A DNA stretch of 64,000 bases, taken from positions 389,816 through 453,815 of the forward strand of contig NZ_KB903217.1 in the NCBI RefSeq assembly GCF_000379625.1, written 5' to 3'. Both the position numbers and the translations under genes were made by a program. The notes under the pieces were generated by a model that was given only the letters and a program-made list of their open reading frames with translations, was not told the DNA's origin and searched no databases. This document shows positions 63,088 through 64,000 of this stretch, in pieces (position 1 is the first letter of the stretch; the number at the start of each line of letters is the position of its first letter). This stretch comes from Actinomycetospora chiangmaiensis DSM 45062. GTDB lineage: Bacteria; Actinomycetota; Actinomycetes; Mycobacteriales; Pseudonocardiaceae.

Positions 63088-64000
63088 TCAGCCGCCGGAG
63101 TGCATGACGTCCGCGCCGGCGGGCACGGTGGCGTCCTCGGGGTCGTCGAGCCAGCCCTCGGGCAGGGTCACGTGGCCCGGCGAGCCCTGTCGGCCGCGCG
63201 GGCCGTCGGCGTCGGGTGGGAACGGCTGGTCGGCCTCGAGGCGCGCGAGCAGCTCGTCGAGCCGCTCGAGTCCGTCGATCATGCCGAGCTCGCGGCGCAC
63301 CTCGGACCCGACCGCGAAGCCGTGGAGGTACCAGGACATGTGCTTGCGGGAGTCGCGGACGCCCTTGCGCTCGCCGTGGTGGGCGATGAGCAGCTCGACG
63401 TGGCGGCGCATGACGCCGGCGACCTGGCCCAGTGTCGGCGGGGTCGGCCGCTCCCGGCCCGCGAACGCCGCCTCCAGCTCGCCGAACAGCCAGGGGCGCC
63501 CCAGGCAGCCCCGGCCGACGACGACGCCGTCGCACCCGGTCTTCTCGACCATGGCCAGCGCGTCGTCGGCGGCGAAGATGTCGCCGTTGCCGAGCACCGG
63601 GACCTCGGCGGGCACGGCCTCGCGCAGCTCGGCGATCCGGCTCCAGTCGGCCTGGCCGGAGTAGCGCTGGGCGGCGGTGCGGGCGTGCAGGGCGACCGCG
63701 GCGGCGCCCTCGGCGGCCGCGATGCGCCCGGCGTCGAGGAACGTGACGTGGTCGTCGTCGATGCCGATGCGCATCTTGACCGTCAGCGGCAGCGGACCGG
63801 CCGCCCGCACGGCGGTGCGCACGATCGACTCGAAGAGCCGCCGTTTGTAGGGCAGCGCGGCACCACCCCCGCGTCGGGTCACCTTCGGCACGGGGCAGCC
63901 GAAGTTCAGGTCGACGTGGTCGGCGAGGTCCTCGGCGACGATCCGTTCGACGGCGCGGCCGATCGTCACCGGGTCGACTCCGTAGAGCTGCATCGAGCGT
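63088..64000 (-). CDS. dusB: tRNA-dihydrouridine synthase DusB (N-terminus beyond window)
   Basis: FMN-dependent reduction of uridines in tRNA. The visible 304 residues run in from the window edge without a start; the residues before QLYGVDP read RS, as inside DusB proteins. VDLNFGCPVPKVTRRGGGAAL holds the catalytic Cys. KMRIGID, HARTAAQRYSGQADW and NGDIF are FMN/substrate segments. It matches the Rv0823c position next to an LCP gene. Confidence 0.94.
   Translation of the reverse strand, partial: RSMQLYGVDPVTIGRAVERIVAEDLADHVDLNFGCPVPKVTRRGGGAALPYKRRLFESIVRTAVRAAGPLPLTVKMRIGIDDDHVTFLDAGRIAAAEGAAAVALHARTAAQRYSGQADWSRIAELREAVPAEVPVLGNGDIFAADDALAMVEKTGCDGVVVGRGCLGRPWLFGELEAAFAGRERPTPPTLGQVAGVMRRHVELLIAHHGERKGVRDSRKHMSWYLHGFAVGSEVRRELGMIDGLERLDELLARLEADQPFPPDADGPRGRQGSPGHVTLPEGWLDDPEDATVPAGADVMHSGG

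Overview
The window is about 64 kb of very GC-rich DNA, densely coding on both strands. It looks like a filamentous or mycolate-lineage actinomycete chromosome, most probably Pseudonocardiales (Pseudonocardia or Actinomycetospora-like); the genus is inference. Supporting signs are mycothiol biosynthesis (mshD), GlnR, HspR with a HAIR operator, DUF3073 and DUF3151 proteins, many GTG starts with actinobacterial TANNNT -10 boxes, and gene order shared with Mycobacterium tuberculosis. From memory of that genome, the left half resembles the Rv0350-Rv0385 neighbourhood (dnaJ, hspR, flavohemoprotein, clpB, pyrE, TrmH-like methylase, DedA, fba, DUF3151, purA). The right half resembles Rv0772-Rv0823 (purD, purB, purC, purSQ, purL, purF, purM, DUF3073, ygfZ, nitrobindin, sseC, sulfurtransferase, thioredoxin, glnR, mshD, pst, phoU, LCP, dusB). 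I see no rRNA, tRNA, CRISPR, prophage or insertion sequence. This is core chromosome with a few accessory inserts.

Layout. 1-5.7 kb: heat-shock block (3' end of dnaJ, hspR, a flavohemoprotein-like gene, clpB behind a HAIR operator). 5.8-12.4 kb: ABC-F ATPase, membrane protein, SDR, glycosyltransferase, pyrE with an RNA methylase, DedA. 12.5-16.2 kb: SigE-family sigma factor, fructose-bisphosphate aldolase, DUF3151. 16.3-23 kb: purA, UBP zinc finger, aquaporin, purD, and a two-gene type VII secretion-like unit ending in a lytic transglycosylase domain. 23-36 kb: aminotransferase, MFS pump with a divergent TetR regulator, threonine aldolase, purB, purC, hydrolases, purS-purQ, purL. 36-43 kb: SGNH hydrolase, SCP-like protein, DUF574 methyltransferase coupled to a PAS-GGDEF-EAL protein, purF-purM. 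43-49 kb: small conserved proteins, an RsiG/AmfC-like protein carrying c-di-GMP-binding motifs, a PLP dehydratase-ygfZ-fur operon, a DivIVA-like protein. 49-54 kb: nitrobindin, the sulfurtransferase operon behind a Cys-containing leader peptide, thioredoxin, glnR, mshD. 54-64 kb: pstSCAB behind a PHO box, phoU, an LCP cell-wall ligase, a diguanylate cyclase, a lipoprotein and dusB.

How the genes fit together. Eight loci supply most of de novo purine synthesis (purA, D, B, C, S, Q, L, F, M; purN, purH, purE and purK are not here), interleaved with unrelated genes rather than forming one operon. The best leads for less-described biology are: (i) the c-di-GMP circuit implied by two GGDEF proteins and an RsiG-like binder; (ii) a WXG100-type protein fused to a lytic transglycosylase domain, with an EspC-like partner; (iii) a Cys leader peptide controlling sulfur transfer; (iv) families of long palindromes placed at almost every convergent gene junction; and (v) leaderless GTG starts at most pur genes.
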